Part shown: positions 10,030 to 24,652 of the stretch, in pieces
How the letters are laid out: each line of letters opens with the position of its first letter
How positions within the stretch are numbered: position 1 is the stretch's first letter
Source of the DNA: Strigamia acuminata
Lineage: Eukaryota; Arthropoda; Chilopoda; Geophilomorpha; Linotaeniidae
NCBI GenBank assembly: GCA_949358305.1
Contig: OX442319.1
Coordinates: 7,564,001-7,628,000 of the forward strand
Direction: 5' to 3'
DNA length: 64,000 nucleotides
Made by a program: the position numbers and the translations under genes
The notes under the pieces: generated by a model
The model's input: only the letters and a program-made list of their open reading frames with translations
Databases searched by the model: none
What the model was told of the DNA's origin: nothing

Positions 10030-13000
10030 TGCTAAGTCAACTGCGATGTGAAATAAGCTCAAAATTTTTTTTTCAAAGTTTATTGCTTGGGTGTTGCTAA
10101 AACTTACATTGAAGGCTTCTACTAAGGTTTAAACACTATTTCTAAACATTCAGAGACATTGGTCTTGTGGTGTTTGTGCTAAGTCAACTGTGATGAGATC
10201 AAAAGTCTATTCTCCCAAATCATCGGTTGGATGTTTCTAAAACTTACATTGGAGCCTTCTACTAAGGTTTAAACACTATTTCTGAACATTCAGAGACATT
10301 GGACTTGTGGTGTTTGTGCTAAGTCAACTGCGATGTGAAATGAGCTCAAAATTTTTTTTTCAAAATTTATTGCTTAGGTGTTGCTAAAACTTATATTGAA
10401 GGCTTCTACTAAGGTTTAAACACTATTTCTGAACATTCAGAGACATTGGTCTTGTGGTGTTTGTGCTAAGTCAACTACGATGTGAAATGAGCTCAAAATT
10501 TTTTTTTCAAAATTTAATGCTTGGGTGTTGCTAAAACTTATATTGAAGGCTTCTACTAAGGTTTAAACACTATTTCTGAACATTCAGAGACATTGGACTT
10601 GTGGTGTTTGTGCTAAGTCAACTGTGATGAGATCAAAAGTTTATTCTCCCAAATCATTCGTTGGATGTTTCTAAAACTTACATTGGAGCCTTCTACTAAG
10701 GTTTAAACACTATTTCTGAACATTCAGAGACATTGGTCTTGTGGTGTTTGTGCTAAGTCAACTGTGATGAGATCAAAAGTCTATTCTCCCAAATCATCGG
10801 TTAAATGTTTCTAAAACTTACATTGGAGCCTTCTACTAAGGTTTAAACACTATTTCTGAACATTCAGAGACATTGGTCTTGTGGTGTTTGTGCTAAGTCA
10901 ACTGTGATGAGATCAAAAGTCTATTCTCCCAAATCATCGGTTGGATGTTTCTAAAACTTACATTGGAGCCTTCTACTAAGGTTTAAACACTATTTCTGAA
11001 CATTCAGAGACATTGGTCTTGTGGTGTTTGTGCTAAGTCAACTGTGATGAGATCAAAAGTCTATTCTCCCAAATCATTGGTTGGATGTTTCTAAAACTTA
11101 CATTGGAGCCTTCTACTAAGGTTTAAACACTATTTCTGAACATTCAGAGACATTGGTCTTGTGGTGTTTGTGCTAAGTCAACTGTGATGAGATCAAAAGT
11201 CTATTCTCCCAAATCATCGGTTGGATGTTTCTAAAACTTACATTGGAGCCTTCTACTAAGGTTTAAACACTATTTCTGAACATTCAGAGACATTGGACTT
11301 GTGGTGTTTGTGCTAAGTCAACTGCGATGTGAAATGAGCTCAAAATTTTTTTTTCAAAATTTATTGCTTGGGTGTTGCTAAAACTTAGATTGAAGGCTTC
11401 TACTAAGGTTTAAACACTATTTCTGAACATACAGAGACATTGGACTTGTGGTGTTTGTGCTAAGTAACTGTGATGAGATCAAAAGTCTATTCTCCCAAAT
11501 CATTGCTTGGATGTTGCTAAAACTTACATTGAAGGCTTCTACTAAGGTTTAAACACTATTTCTGAACATTCAGAGACATTGGTCTTGTGGTGTTTGTGCT
11601 AAGTCAACTGTGATGAGATCAAAAGTCTATTCTCCCAAATCATCGGTTGGATGTTTCTAAAACTTACATTGGAGCCTTCTACTAAGGTTTAAACACTATT
11701 TCTGAACATTCAGAGACATTGGTCTTATGGTGTTTGTGCTAAGTCAACTATGATGAGATCAAAAGTCTATTCTCCCAAATCATCGGTTGAATGTTTCTAA
11801 AACTTACATTGGAGCCTTCTACTAAGGTTTAAACACTATTTCTGAACATTCAGAGACATTGGTCTTGTGGTGTTTGTGCTAAGTCAACTGTGATGAGATC
11901 AAAAGTCTATTCTCCCAAATCATCGGTTGGATGTTTCTAAAACTTACATTGGAGCCTTCTACTAAGGTTTAAACACTATTTCTGAACATTCAGAGACATT
12001 GGACTTGTGGTGTTTGTGCTAAGTCAACTGCGATGTGAAATGAGCTCAAAATTTTTTTTTCAAAATTTATTGCTTAGGTGTTGCTAAAACTTATATTGAA
12101 GGCTTCTACTAAGGTTTAAACACTATTTCTGAACATTCAGAGACATTGGTCTTGTGGTGTTTGTGCTAAGTCAACTGCGATGTAAAATAAGCTCAAAATT
12201 TTTTTTTCAAAATTTAATGCTTGGGTGTTGCTAAAACTTATATTGAAGGCTTCTACTAAGGTTTAAACACTATTTCTGAACATTCAGAGACATTAGACTT
12301 GTGGTGTTTGTGCTAAGTCAACTGTGATGAGATCAAAAGTTTATTCTCCCAAATCATTCGTGGGATGTTTCTAAAACTTACATTGGAGCCTTCTACTAAG
12401 GTTTAAACACTATTTCTGAACATTCAGAGACATTGGTCTTGTGGTGTTTGTGCTAAGTCAACTGTGATGAGATCAAAAGTCTATTCTCCCAAATCATCGG
12501 TTAAATGTTATAAAACTTACATTGGAGCCTTCTACTAAGGTTTAAACACTATTTCTGAACATTCAGAGACATTGGTCTTGTGGTGTTTGTGCTAAGTCAA
12601 CTGTGATGAGATCAAAAGTCTATTCTCCCAAATCATCGGTTAAATGTTTCTAAAACTTACATTGGAGCCTTCTACTAAGGTTTAAACACTATTTCTGAAC
12701 ATTCAGAGACATTGGACTTGTGGTGTTTGTGCTAAGTAACTGTGATGAGATCAAAAGTCTATTCTCCCAAATCATTGCTTGGATGTTGCTAAAACTTACA
12801 TTGAAGGCTTCTACTAAGGTTTAAACACTATTTCTGAACATTCAGAGACATTGGTCTTGTGGTGTTTGTGCTAAGTCAACTGTGATGAGATCAAAGTCTA
12901 TTCTCCCAAATCATCGGTTGGATGTTTCTAAAACTTACATTGGAGCCTTCTACTAAGGTTTAAACACTATTTCTGAACATTCAGAGACATTGGTCTTATG

Positions 13001-13300
13001 GTGTTTGTGCTAAGTCAACTATGATGAGATCAAAAGTCTATTCTCCCAAATCATCGGTTGAATGTTTCTAAAACTTACATTGGAGCCTTCTACTAAGGTT
13101 TAAACACTATTTCTGAACATTCAGAGACATTGGTCTTGTGGTGTTTGTGCTAAGTCAACTGTGATGAGATCAAAAGTCTATTCTCCCAAATCATCGGTTG
13201 GATGTTTCTAAAACTTACATTGGAGCCTTCTACTAAGGTTTAAACACTATTTCTGAACATTCAGAGACATTGGTCTTGTGGTGTTTGTGCTAAGTCAACT

Positions 13301-14300
13301 GCGATGTGAAATAAGCTCAAAATTTTTTTTTCAAAGTTTATTGCTTGGGTGTTGCTAAAACTTACATTGAAGGCTTCTACTAAGGTTTAAACACTATTTC
13401 TAAACATTCAGAGACATTGGTCTTGTGGTGTTTGTGCTAAGTCAACTGTGATGAGATCAAAAGTCTATTCTCCCAAATCATCGGTTGGATGTTTCTAAAA
13501 CTTACATTGGAGCCTTCTACTAAGGTTTAAACACTATTTCTGAACATTCAGAGACATTGGACTTGTGGTGTTTGTGCTAAGTCAACTGCGATGTCAAATG
13601 AGCTCAAAATTTTTTTTTCAAAATTTATTGCTTAGGTGTTGCTAAAACTTATATTGAAGGCTTCTACTAAGGTTTAAACACTATTTCTAAACATTCAGAG
13701 ACATTGGTCTTGTGGTGTTTGTGCTAAGTCAACTGCGATGTGAAATGAGCTCAAAATTTTTTTTTCAAAATTTAATGCTTGGGTGTTGCTAAAACTTATA
13801 TTGAAGGCTTCTACTAAGGTTTAAACACTATTTCTGAACATTCAGAGACATTAGACTTGTGGTGTTTGTGCTAAGTCAACTGTGATGAGATCAAAGTCTA
13901 TTCTCCCAAATCATCGGTTGGATGTTTCTAAAACTTACATTGGAGCCTTCTACTAAGGTTTAAACACTATTTCTGAACATTCAGAGACATTGGTCTTATG
14001 GTGTTTGTGCTAAGTCAACTATGATGAGATCAAAAGTCTATTCTCCCAAATCATCGGTTGAATGTTTCTAAAACTTACATTGGAGCCTTCTACTAAGGTT
14101 TAAACACTATTTCTGAACATTCAGAGACATTGGTCTTGTGGTGTTTGTGCTAAGTCAACTGTGATGAGATCAAAAGTCTATTCTCCCAAATCATCGGTTG
14201 GATGTTTCTAAAACTTACATTGGAGCCTTCTACTAAGGTTTAAACACTATTTCTGAACATTCAGAGACATTGGTCTTGTGGTGTTTGTGCTAAGTCAACT
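13301..14300. repeat. 1,000-bp heptamer HOR unit
   Basis: Seven monomers in order A-B-A-A-B-B-B, with lengths 147+140+147+147+139+140+140 = 1,000. The fifth is one base short (gatcaaagtc instead of gatcaaaagtc). The next unit begins identically at 14301 but switches at about 14890 to a gtttattc...attcgtggg monomer and a different continuation. Confidence 0.85.
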
Positions 14301-17300
14301 GCGATGTGAAATAAGCTCAAAATTTTTTTTTCAAAGTTTATTGCTTGGGTGTTGCTAAAACTTACATTGAAGGCTTCTACTAAGGTTTAAACACTATTTC
14401 TAAACATTCAGAGACATTGGTCTTGTGGTGTTTGTGCTAAGTCAACTGTGATGAGATCAAAAGTCTATTCTCCCAAATCATCGGTTGGATGTTTCTAAAA
14501 CTTACATTGGAGCCTTCTACTAAGGTTTAAACACTATTTCTGAACATTCAGAGACATTGGACTTGTGGTGTTTGTGCTAAGTCAACTGCGATGTCAAATG
14601 AGCTCAAAATTTTTTTTTCAAAATTTATTGCTTAGGTGTTGCTAAAACTTATATTGAAGGCTTCTACTAAGGTTTAAACACTATTTCTAAACATTCAGAG
14701 ACATTGGTCTTGTGGTGTTTGTGCTAAGTCAACTGCGATGTGAAATGAGCTCAAAATTTTTTTTTCAAAATTTAATGCTTGGGTGTTGCTAAAACTTATA
14801 TTGAAGGCTTCTACTAAGGTTTAAACACTATTTCTGAACATTCAGAGACATTAGACTTGTGGTGTTTGTGCTAAGTCAACTGTGATGAGATCAAAAGTTT
14901 ATTCTCCCAAATCATTCGTGGGATGTTTCTAAAACTTACATTGGAGCCTTCTACTAAGGTTTAAACACTATTTCTGAACATTCAGAGACATTGGTCTTGT
15001 GGTGTTTGTGCTAAGTCAACTGTGATGAGATCAAAAGTCTATTCTCCCAAATCATCGGTTAAATGTTATAAAACTTACATTGGAGCCTTCTACTAAGGTT
15101 TAAACACTATTTCTGAACATTCAGAGACATTGGTCTTGTGGTGTTTGTGCTAAGTCAACTGTGATGAGATCAAAAGTCTATTCTCCCAAATCATCGGTTA
15201 AATGTTTCTAAAACTTACATTGGAGCCTTCTACTAAGGTTTAAACACTATTTCTGGACATTCAGAGACATTGGACTTGTGGTGTTTGTGCTAAGTAACTG
15301 TGATGAGATCAAAAGTCTATTCTCCCAAATCATTGCTTGGATGTTGCTAAAACTTACATTGAAGGCTTCTACTAAGGTTTAAACACTATTTCTGAACATT
15401 CAGAGACATTGGTCTTGTGGTGTTTGTGCTAAGTCAACTGTGATGAGATCAAAGTCTATTCTCCCAAATCATCGGTTGGATGTTTCTAAAACTTACATTG
15501 GAGCCTTCTACTAAGGTTTAAACACTATTTCTGAACATTCAGAGACATTGGTCTTATGGTGTTTGTGCTAAGTCAACTGTGATGAGATCAAAAGTCTATT
15601 CTCCCAAATCATCGGTTGGATGTTTCTAAAACTTACATTGGAGCCTTCTACTAAGGTTTAAACACTATTTCTGAACATTCAGAGACATTGGACTTGTGGT
15701 GTTTGTGCTAAGTCAACTGCGATGTAAAATGAGCTCAAAATTTTTTTTTCAAAATTTAATGCTTGGGTGTTGCTAAAACTTATATTGAAGGCTTCTACTA
15801 AGGTTTAAACACTATTTCTGAACATTCAGAGACATTAGACTTGTGGTGTTTGTGCTAAGTCAACTGTGATGAGATCAAAAGTTTATTCTCCCAAATCATT
15901 CGTGGGATGTTTCTAAAACTTACATTGGAGCCTTCTACTAAGGTTTAAACACTATTTCTGAACATTCAGAGACATTGGTCTTGTGGTGTTTGTGCTAAGT
16001 CAACTGTGATGAGATCAAAAGTCTATTCTCCCAAATCATCGGTTAAATGTTATAAAACTTACATTGGAGCCTTCTACTAAGGTTTAAACACTATTTCTGA
16101 ACATTCAGAGACATTGGTCTTGTGGTGTTTGTGCTAAGTCAACTGTGATGAGATCAAAAGTCTATTCTCCCAAATCATCGGTTGGATGTTTCTAAAACTT
16201 ACATTGGAGCCTTCTACTAAGGTTTAAACACTATTTCTGAACATTCAGAGACATTGGACTTGTGGTGTTTGTGCTAAGTCAACTGCGATGTGAAATGAGC
16301 TCAAAATTTTTTTTTCAAAATTTATTGCTTAGGTGTTGCTAAAACTTATATTGAAGGCTTCTACTAAGGTTTAAACACTATTTCTGAACATTCAGAGACA
16401 TTGGTCTTGTGGTGTTTGTGCTAAGTCAACTACGATGTGAAATGAGCTCAAAATTTTTTTTTCAAAATTTAATGCTTGGGTGTTGCTAAAACTTATATTG
16501 AAGGCTTCTACTAAGGTTTAAACACTATTTCTGAACATTCAGAGACATTGGACTTGTGGTGTTTGTGCTAAGTCAACTGTGATGAGATCAAAAGTTTATT
16601 CTCCCAAATCATTCGTTGGATGTTTCTAAAACTTACATTGGAGCCTTCTACTAAGGTTTAAACACTATTTCTGAACATTCAGAGACATTGGTCTTGTGGT
16701 GTTTGTGCTAAGTCAACTGTGATGAGATCAAAAGTCTATTCTCCCAAATCATCGGTTAAATGTTTCTAAAACTTACATTGGAGCCTTCTACTAAGGTTTA
16801 AACACTATTTCTGAACATTCAGAGACATTGGTCTTGTGGTGTTTGTGCTAAGTCAACTGTGATGAGATCAAAAGTCTATTCTCCCAAATCATCGGTTGGA
16901 TGTTTCTAAAACTTACATTGGAGCCTTCTACTAAGGTTTAAACACTATTTCTGAACATTCAGAGACATTGGTCTTGTGGTGTTTGTGCTAAGTCAACTGT
17001 GATGAGATCAAAAGTCTATTCTCCCAAATCATTGGTTGGATGTTTCTAAAACTTACATTGGAGCCTTCTACTAAGGTTTAAACACTATTTCTGAACATTC
17101 AGAGACATTGGTCTTGTGGTGTTTGTGCTAAGTCAACTGTGATGAGATCAAAAGTCTATTCTCCCAAATCATCGGTTAAATGTTTCTAAAACTTACATTG
17201 GAGCCTTCTACTAAGGTTTAAACACTATTTCTGAACATTCAGAGACATTGGTCTTGTGGTGTTTGTGCTAAGTCAACTGTGATGAGATCAAAAGTCTATT

Positions 17301-20300
17301 CTCCCAAATCATCGGTTGGATGTTTCTAAAACTTACATTGGAGCCTTCTACTAAGGTTTAAACACTATTTCTGAACATTCAGAGACATTGGACTTGTGGT
17401 GTTTGTGCTAAGTCAACTGCGATGTGAAATGAGCTCAAAATTTTTTTTTCAAAATTTATTGCTTGGGTGTTGCTAAAACTTAGATTGAAGGCTTCTACTA
17501 AGGTTTAAACACTATTTCTGAACATACAGAGACATTGGACTTGTGGTGTTTGTGCTAAGTAACTGTGATGAGATCAAAAGTCTATTCTCCCAAATCATTG
17601 CTTGGATGTTGCTAAAACTTACATTGAAGGCTTCTACTAAGGTTTAAACACTATTTCTGAACATTCAGAGACATTGGTCTTGTGGTGTTTGTGCTAAGTC
17701 AACTGTGATGAGATCAAAAGTCTATTCTCCCAAATCATCGGTTGGATGTTTCTAAAACTTACATTGGAGCCTTCTACTAAGGTTTAAACACTATTTCTGA
17801 ACATTCAGAGACATTGGTCTTATGGTGTTTGTGCTAAGTCAACTATGATGAGATCAAAAGTCTATTCTCCCAAATCATCGGTTGAATGTTTCTAAAACTT
17901 ACATTGGAGCCTTCTACTAAGGTTTAAACACTATTTCTGAACATTCAGAGACATTGGTCTTGTGGTGTTTGTGCTAAGTCAACTGTGATGAGATCAAAAG
18001 TCTATTCTCCCAAATCATCGGTTGGATGTTTCTAAAACTTACATTGGAGCCTTCTACTAAGGTTTAAACACTATTTCTGAACATTCAGAGACATTGGACT
18101 TGTGGTGTTTGTGCTAAGTCAACTGCGATGTGAAATGAGCTCAAAATTTTTTTTTCAAAATTTATTGCTTAGGTGTTGCTAAAACTTATATTGAAGGCTT
18201 CTACTAAGGTTTAAACACTATTTCTGAACATTCAGAGACATTGGTCTTGTGGTGTTTGTGCTAAGTCAACTGCGATGTAAAATAAGCTCAAAATTTTTTT
18301 TTCAAAATTTAATGCTTGGGTGTTGCTAAAACTTATATTGAAGGCTTCTACTAAGGTTTAAACACTATTTCTGAACATTCAGAGACATTAGACTTGTGGT
18401 GTTTGTGCTAAGTCAACTGTGATGAGATCAAAAGTTTATTCTCCCAAATCATTCGTGGGATGTTTCTAAAACTTACATTGGAGCCTTCTACTAAGGTTTA
18501 AACACTATTTCTGAACATTCAGAGACATTGGTCTTGTGGTGTTTGTGCTAAGTCAACTGTGATGAGATCAAAAGTCTATTCTCCCAAATCATCGGTTGGA
18601 TGTTTCTAAAACTTACATTGGAGCCTTCTACTAAGGTTTAAACACTATTTCTGAACATTCAGAGACATTGGTCTTGTGGTGTTTGTGCTAAGTCAACTGT
18701 GATGAGATCAAAAGTCTATTCTCCCAAATCATTGGTTGGATGTTTCTAAAACTTACATTGGAGCCTTCTACTAAGGTTTAAACACTATTTCTGAACATTC
18801 AGAGACATTGGTCTTGTGGTGTTTGTGCTAAGTCAACTGTGATGAGATCAAAAGTCTATTCTCCCAAATCATCGGTTAAATGTTTCTAAAACTTACATTG
18901 GAGCCTTCTACTAAGGTTTAAACACTATTTCTGAACATTCAGAGACATTGGTCTTGTGGTGTTTGTGCTAAGTCAACTGTGATGAGATCAAAAGTCTATT
19001 CTCCCAAATCATCGGTTGGATGTTTCTAAAACTTACATTGGAGCCTTCTACTAAGGTTTAAACACTATTTCTGAACATTCAGAGACATTGGACTTGTGGT
19101 GTTTGTGCTAAGTCAACTGCGATGTGAAATGAGCTCAAAATTTTTTTTTCAAAATTTATTGCTTGGGTGTTGCTAAAACTTAGATTGAAGGCTTCTACTA
19201 AGGTTTAAACACTATTTCTGAACATACAGAGACATTGGACTTGTGGTGTTTGTGCTAAGTAACTGTGATGAGATCAAAAGTCTATTCTCCCAAATCATTG
19301 CTTGGATGTTGCTAAAACTTACATTGAAGGCTTCTACTAAGGTTTAAACACTATTTCTGAACATTCAGAGACATTGGTCTTGTGGTGTTTGTGCTAAGTC
19401 AACTGTGATGAGATCAAAAGTCTATTCTCCCAAATCATCGGTTGGATGTTTCTAAAACTTACATTGGAGCCTTCTACTAAGGTTTAAACACTATTTCTGA
19501 ACATTCAGAGACATTGGTCTTGTGGTGTTTGTGCTAAGTCAACTGTGATGAGATCAAAAGTCTATTCTCCCAAATCATCGGTTGGATGTTTCTAAAACTT
19601 ACATTGGAGCCTTCTACTAAGGTTTAAACACTATTTCTGAACATTCAGAGACATTGGACTTGTGGTGTTTGTGCTAAGTCAACTGCGATGTGAAATGAGC
19701 TCAAAATTTTTTTTTCAAAATTTATTGCTTAGGTGTTGCTAAAACTTATATTGAAGGCTTCTACTAAGGTTTAAACACTATTTCTGAACATTCAGAGACA
19801 TTGGTCTTGTGGTGTTTGTGCTAAGTCAACTGCGATGTAAAATAAGCTCAAAATTTTTTTTTCAAAATTTAATGCTTGGGTGTTGCTAAAACTTATATTG
19901 AAGGCTTCTACTAAGGTTTAAACACTATTTCTGAACATTCAGAGACATTAGACTTGTGGTGTTTGTGCTAAGTCAACTGTGATGAGATCAAAAGTTTATT
20001 CTCCCAAATCATTCGTGGGATGTTTCTAAAACTTACATTGGAGCCTTCTACTAAGGTTTAAACACTATTTCTGAACATTCAGAGACATTGGTCTTGTGGT
20101 GTTTGTGCTAAGTCAACTGTGATGAGATCAAAAGTCTATTCTCCCAAATCATCGGTTAAATGTTATAAAACTTACATTGGAGCCTTCTACTAAGGTTTAA
20201 ACACTATTTCTGAACATTCAGAGACATTGGTCTTGTGGTGTTTGTGCTAAGTCAACTGTGATGAGATCAAAAGTCTATTCTCCCAAATCATCGGTTAAAT

Positions 20301-23300
20301 GTTTCTAAAACTTACATTGGAGCCTTCTACTAAGGTTTAAACACTATTTCTGAACATTCAGAGACATTGGACTTGTGGTGTTTGTGCTAAGTCAACTGCG
20401 ATGTCAAATGAGCTCAAAATTTTTTTTTCAAAATTTATTGCTTAGGTGTTGCTAAAACTTATATTGAAGGCTTCTACTAAGGTTTAAACACTATTTCTAA
20501 ACATTCAGAGACATTGGTCTTGTGGTGTTTGTGCTAAGTCAACTGCGATGTGAAATGAGCTCAAAATTTTTTTTTCAAAATTTAATGCTTGGGTGTTGCT
20601 AAAACTTATATTGAAGGCTTCTACTAAGGTTTAAACACTATTTCTGAACATTCAGAGACATTAGACTTGTGGTGTTTGTGCTAAGTCAACTGTGATGAGA
20701 TCAAAGTCTATTCTCCCAAATCATCGGTTGGATGTTTCTAAAACTTACATTGGAGCCTTCTACTAAGGTTTAAACACTATTTCTGAACATTCAGAGACAT
20801 TGGTCTTATGGTGTTTGTGCTAAGTCAACTATGATGAGATCAAAAGTCTATTCTCCCAAATCATCGGTTGAATGTTTCTAAAACTTACATTGGAGCCTTC
20901 TACTAAGGTTTAAACACTATTTCTGAACATTCAGAGACATTGGTCTTGTGGTGTTTGTGCTAAGTCAACTGTGATGAGATCAAAAGTCTATTCTCCCAAA
21001 TCATCGGTTGGATGTTTCTAAAACTTACATTGGAGCCTTCTACTAAGGTTTAAACACTATTTCTGAACATTCAGAGACATTGGTCTTGTGGTGTTTGTGC
21101 TAAGTCAACTGCGATGTGAAATAAGCTCAAAATTTTTTTTTCAAAGTTTATTGCTTGGGTGTTGCTAAAACTTACATTGAAGGCTTCTACTAAGGTTTAA
21201 ACACTATTTCTAAACATTCAGAGACATTGGTCTTGTGGTGTTTGTGCTAAGTCAACTGTGATGAGATCAAAAGTCTATTCTCCCAAATCATCGGTTGGAT
21301 GTTTCTAAAACTTACATTGGAGCCTTCTACTAAGGTTTAAACACTATTTCTGAACATTCAGAGACATTGGACTTGTGGTGTTTGTGCTAAGTCAACTGCG
21401 ATGTCAAATGAGCTCAAAATTTTTTTTTCAAAATTTATTGCTTAGGTGTTGCTAAAACTTATATTGAAGGCTTCTACTAAGGTTTAAACACTATTTCTAA
21501 ACATTCAGAGACATTGGTCTTGTGGTGTTTGTGCTAAGTCAACTGCGATGTGAAATGAGCTCAAAATTTTTTTTTCAAAATTTAATGCTTGGGTGTTGCT
21601 AAAACTTATATTGAAGGCTTCTACTAAGGTTTAAACACTATTTCTGAACATTCAGAGACATTAGACTTGTGGTGTTTGTGCTAAGTCAACTGTGATGAGA
21701 TCAAAAGTTTATTCTCCCAAATCATTCGTGGGATGTTTCTAAAACTTACATTGGAGCCTTCTACTAAGGTTTAAACACTATTTCTGAACATTCAGAGACA
21801 TTGGTCTTGTGGTGTTTGTGCTAAGTCAACTGTGATGAGATCAAAAGTCTATTCTCCCAAATCATCGGTTAAATGTTATAAAACTTACATTGGAGCCTTC
21901 TACTAAGGTTTAAACACTATTTCTGAACATTCAGAGACATTGGTCTTGTGGTGTTTGTGCTAAGTCAACTGTGATGAGATCAAAAGTCTATTCTCCCAAA
22001 TCATCGGTTAAATGTTTCTAAAACTTACATTGGAGCCTTCTACTAAGGTTTAAACACTATTTCTGGACATTCAGAGACATTGGACTTGTGGTGTTTGTGC
22101 TAAGTAACTGTGATGAGATCAAAAGTCTATTCTCCCAAATCATTGCTTGGATGTTGCTAAAACTTACATTGAAGGCTTCTACTAAGGTTTAAACACTATT
22201 TCTGAACATTCAGAGACATTGGTCTTGTGGTGTTTGTGCTAAGTCAACTGTGATGAGATCAAAGTCTATTCTCCCAAATCATCGGTTGGATGTTTCTAAA
22301 ACTTACATTGGAGCCTTCTACTAAGGTTTAAACACTATTTCTGAACATTCAGAGACATTGGTCTTATGGTGTTTGTGCTAAGTCAACTGTGATGAGATCA
22401 AAAGTCTATTCTCCCAAATCATCGGTTGGATGTTTCTAAAACTTACATTGGAGCCTTCTACTAAGGTTTAAACACTATTTCTGAACATTCAGAGACATTG
22501 GACTTGTGGTGTTTGTGCTAAGTCAACTGCGATGTAAAATGAGCTCAAAATTTTTTTTTCAAAATTTAATGCTTGGGTGTTGCTAAAACTTATATTGAAG
22601 GCTTCTACTAAGGTTTAAACACTATTTCTGAACATTCAGAGACATTAGACTTGTGGTGTTTGTGCTAAGTCAACTGTGATGAGATCAAAAGTTTATTCTC
22701 CCAAATCATTCGTGGGATGTTTCTAAAACTTACATTGGAGCCTTCTACTAAGGTTTAAACACTATTTCTGAACATTCAGAGACATTGGTCTTGTGGTGTT
22801 TGTGCTAAGTCAACTGTGATGAGATCAAAAGTCTATTCTCCCAAATCATCGGTTAAATGTTATAAAACTTACATTGGAGCCTTCTACTAAGGTTTAAACA
22901 CTATTTCTGAACATTCAGAGACATTGGTCTTGTGGTGTTTGTGCTAAGTCAACTGTGATGAGATCAAAAGTCTATTCTCCCAAATCATCGGTTAAATGTT
23001 TCTAAAACTTACATTGGAGCCTTCTACTAAGGTTTAAACACTATTTCTGAACATTCAGAGACATTGGACTTGTGGTGTTTGTGCTAAGTAACTGTGATGA
23101 GATCAAAAGTCTATTCTCCCAAATCATTGCTTGGATGTTGCTAAAACTTACATTGAAGGCTTCTACTAAGGTTTAAACACTATTTCTGAACATTCAGAGA
23201 CATTGGTCTTGTGGTGTTTGTGCTAAGTCAACTGTGATGAGATCAAAGTCTATTCTCCCAAATCATCGGTTGGATGTTTCTAAAACTTACATTGGAGCCT

Positions 23301-23652
23301 TCTACTAAGGTTTAAACACTATTTCTGAACATTCAGAGACATTGGTCTTATGGTGTTTGTGCTAAGTCAACTATGATGAGATCAAAAGTCTATTCTCCCA
23401 AATCATCGGTTGAATGTTTCTAAAACTTACATTGGAGCCTTCTACTAAGGTTTAAACACTATTTCTGAACATTCAGAGACATTGGTCTTGTGGTGTTTGT
23501 GCTAAGTCAACTGTGATGAGATCAAAAGTCTATTCTCCCAAATCATCGGTTGGATGTTTCTAAAACTTACATTGGAGCCTTCTACTAAGGTTTAAACACT
23601 ATTTCTGAACATTCAGAGACATTGGTCTTGTGGTGTTTGTGCTAAGTCAACT

Positions 23653-24652
23653 GCGATGTGAAATAAGCTCAAAATTTTTTTTTCAAAGTTTATTGCTTGG
23701 GTGTTGCTAAAACTTACATTGAAGGCTTCTACTAAGGTTTAAACACTATTTCTAAACATTCAGAGACATTGGTCTTGTGGTGTTTGTGCTAAGTCAACTG
23801 TGATGAGATCAAAAGTCTATTCTCCCAAATCATCGGTTGGATGTTTCTAAAACTTACATTGGAGCCTTCTACTAAGGTTTAAACACTATTTCTGAACATT
23901 CAGAGACATTGGACTTGTGGTGTTTGTGCTAAGTCAACTGCGATGTCAAATGAGCTCAAAATTTTTTTTTCAAAATTTATTGCTTAGGTGTTGCTAAAAC
24001 TTATATTGAAGGCTTCTACTAAGGTTTAAACACTATTTCTAAACATTCAGAGACATTGGTCTTGTGGTGTTTGTGCTAAGTCAACTGCGATGTGAAATGA
24101 GCTCAAAATTTTTTTTTCAAAATTTAATGCTTGGGTGTTGCTAAAACTTATATTGAAGGCTTCTACTAAGGTTTAAACACTATTTCTGAACATTCAGAGA
24201 CATTAGACTTGTGGTGTTTGTGCTAAGTCAACTGTGATGAGATCAAAGTCTATTCTCCCAAATCATCGGTTGGATGTTTCTAAAACTTACATTGGAGCCT
24301 TCTACTAAGGTTTAAACACTATTTCTGAACATTCAGAGACATTGGTCTTATGGTGTTTGTGCTAAGTCAACTATGATGAGATCAAAAGTCTATTCTCCCA
24401 AATCATCGGTTGAATGTTTCTAAAACTTACATTGGAGCCTTCTACTAAGGTTTAAACACTATTTCTGAACATTCAGAGACATTGGTCTTGTGGTGTTTGT
24501 GCTAAGTCAACTGTGATGAGATCAAAAGTCTATTCTCCCAAATCATCGGTTGGATGTTTCTAAAACTTACATTGGAGCCTTCTACTAAGGTTTAAACACT
24601 ATTTCTGAACATTCAGAGACATTGGTCTTGTGGTGTTTGTGCTAAGTCAACT
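23653..24652. repeat. 1,000-bp heptamer HOR unit
   Basis: Same A-B-A-A-B-B-B order as 13301-14300, including the short fifth monomer near 24240. It lies inside the first arm of the 4,668-bp tandem duplication. Confidence 0.85.
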
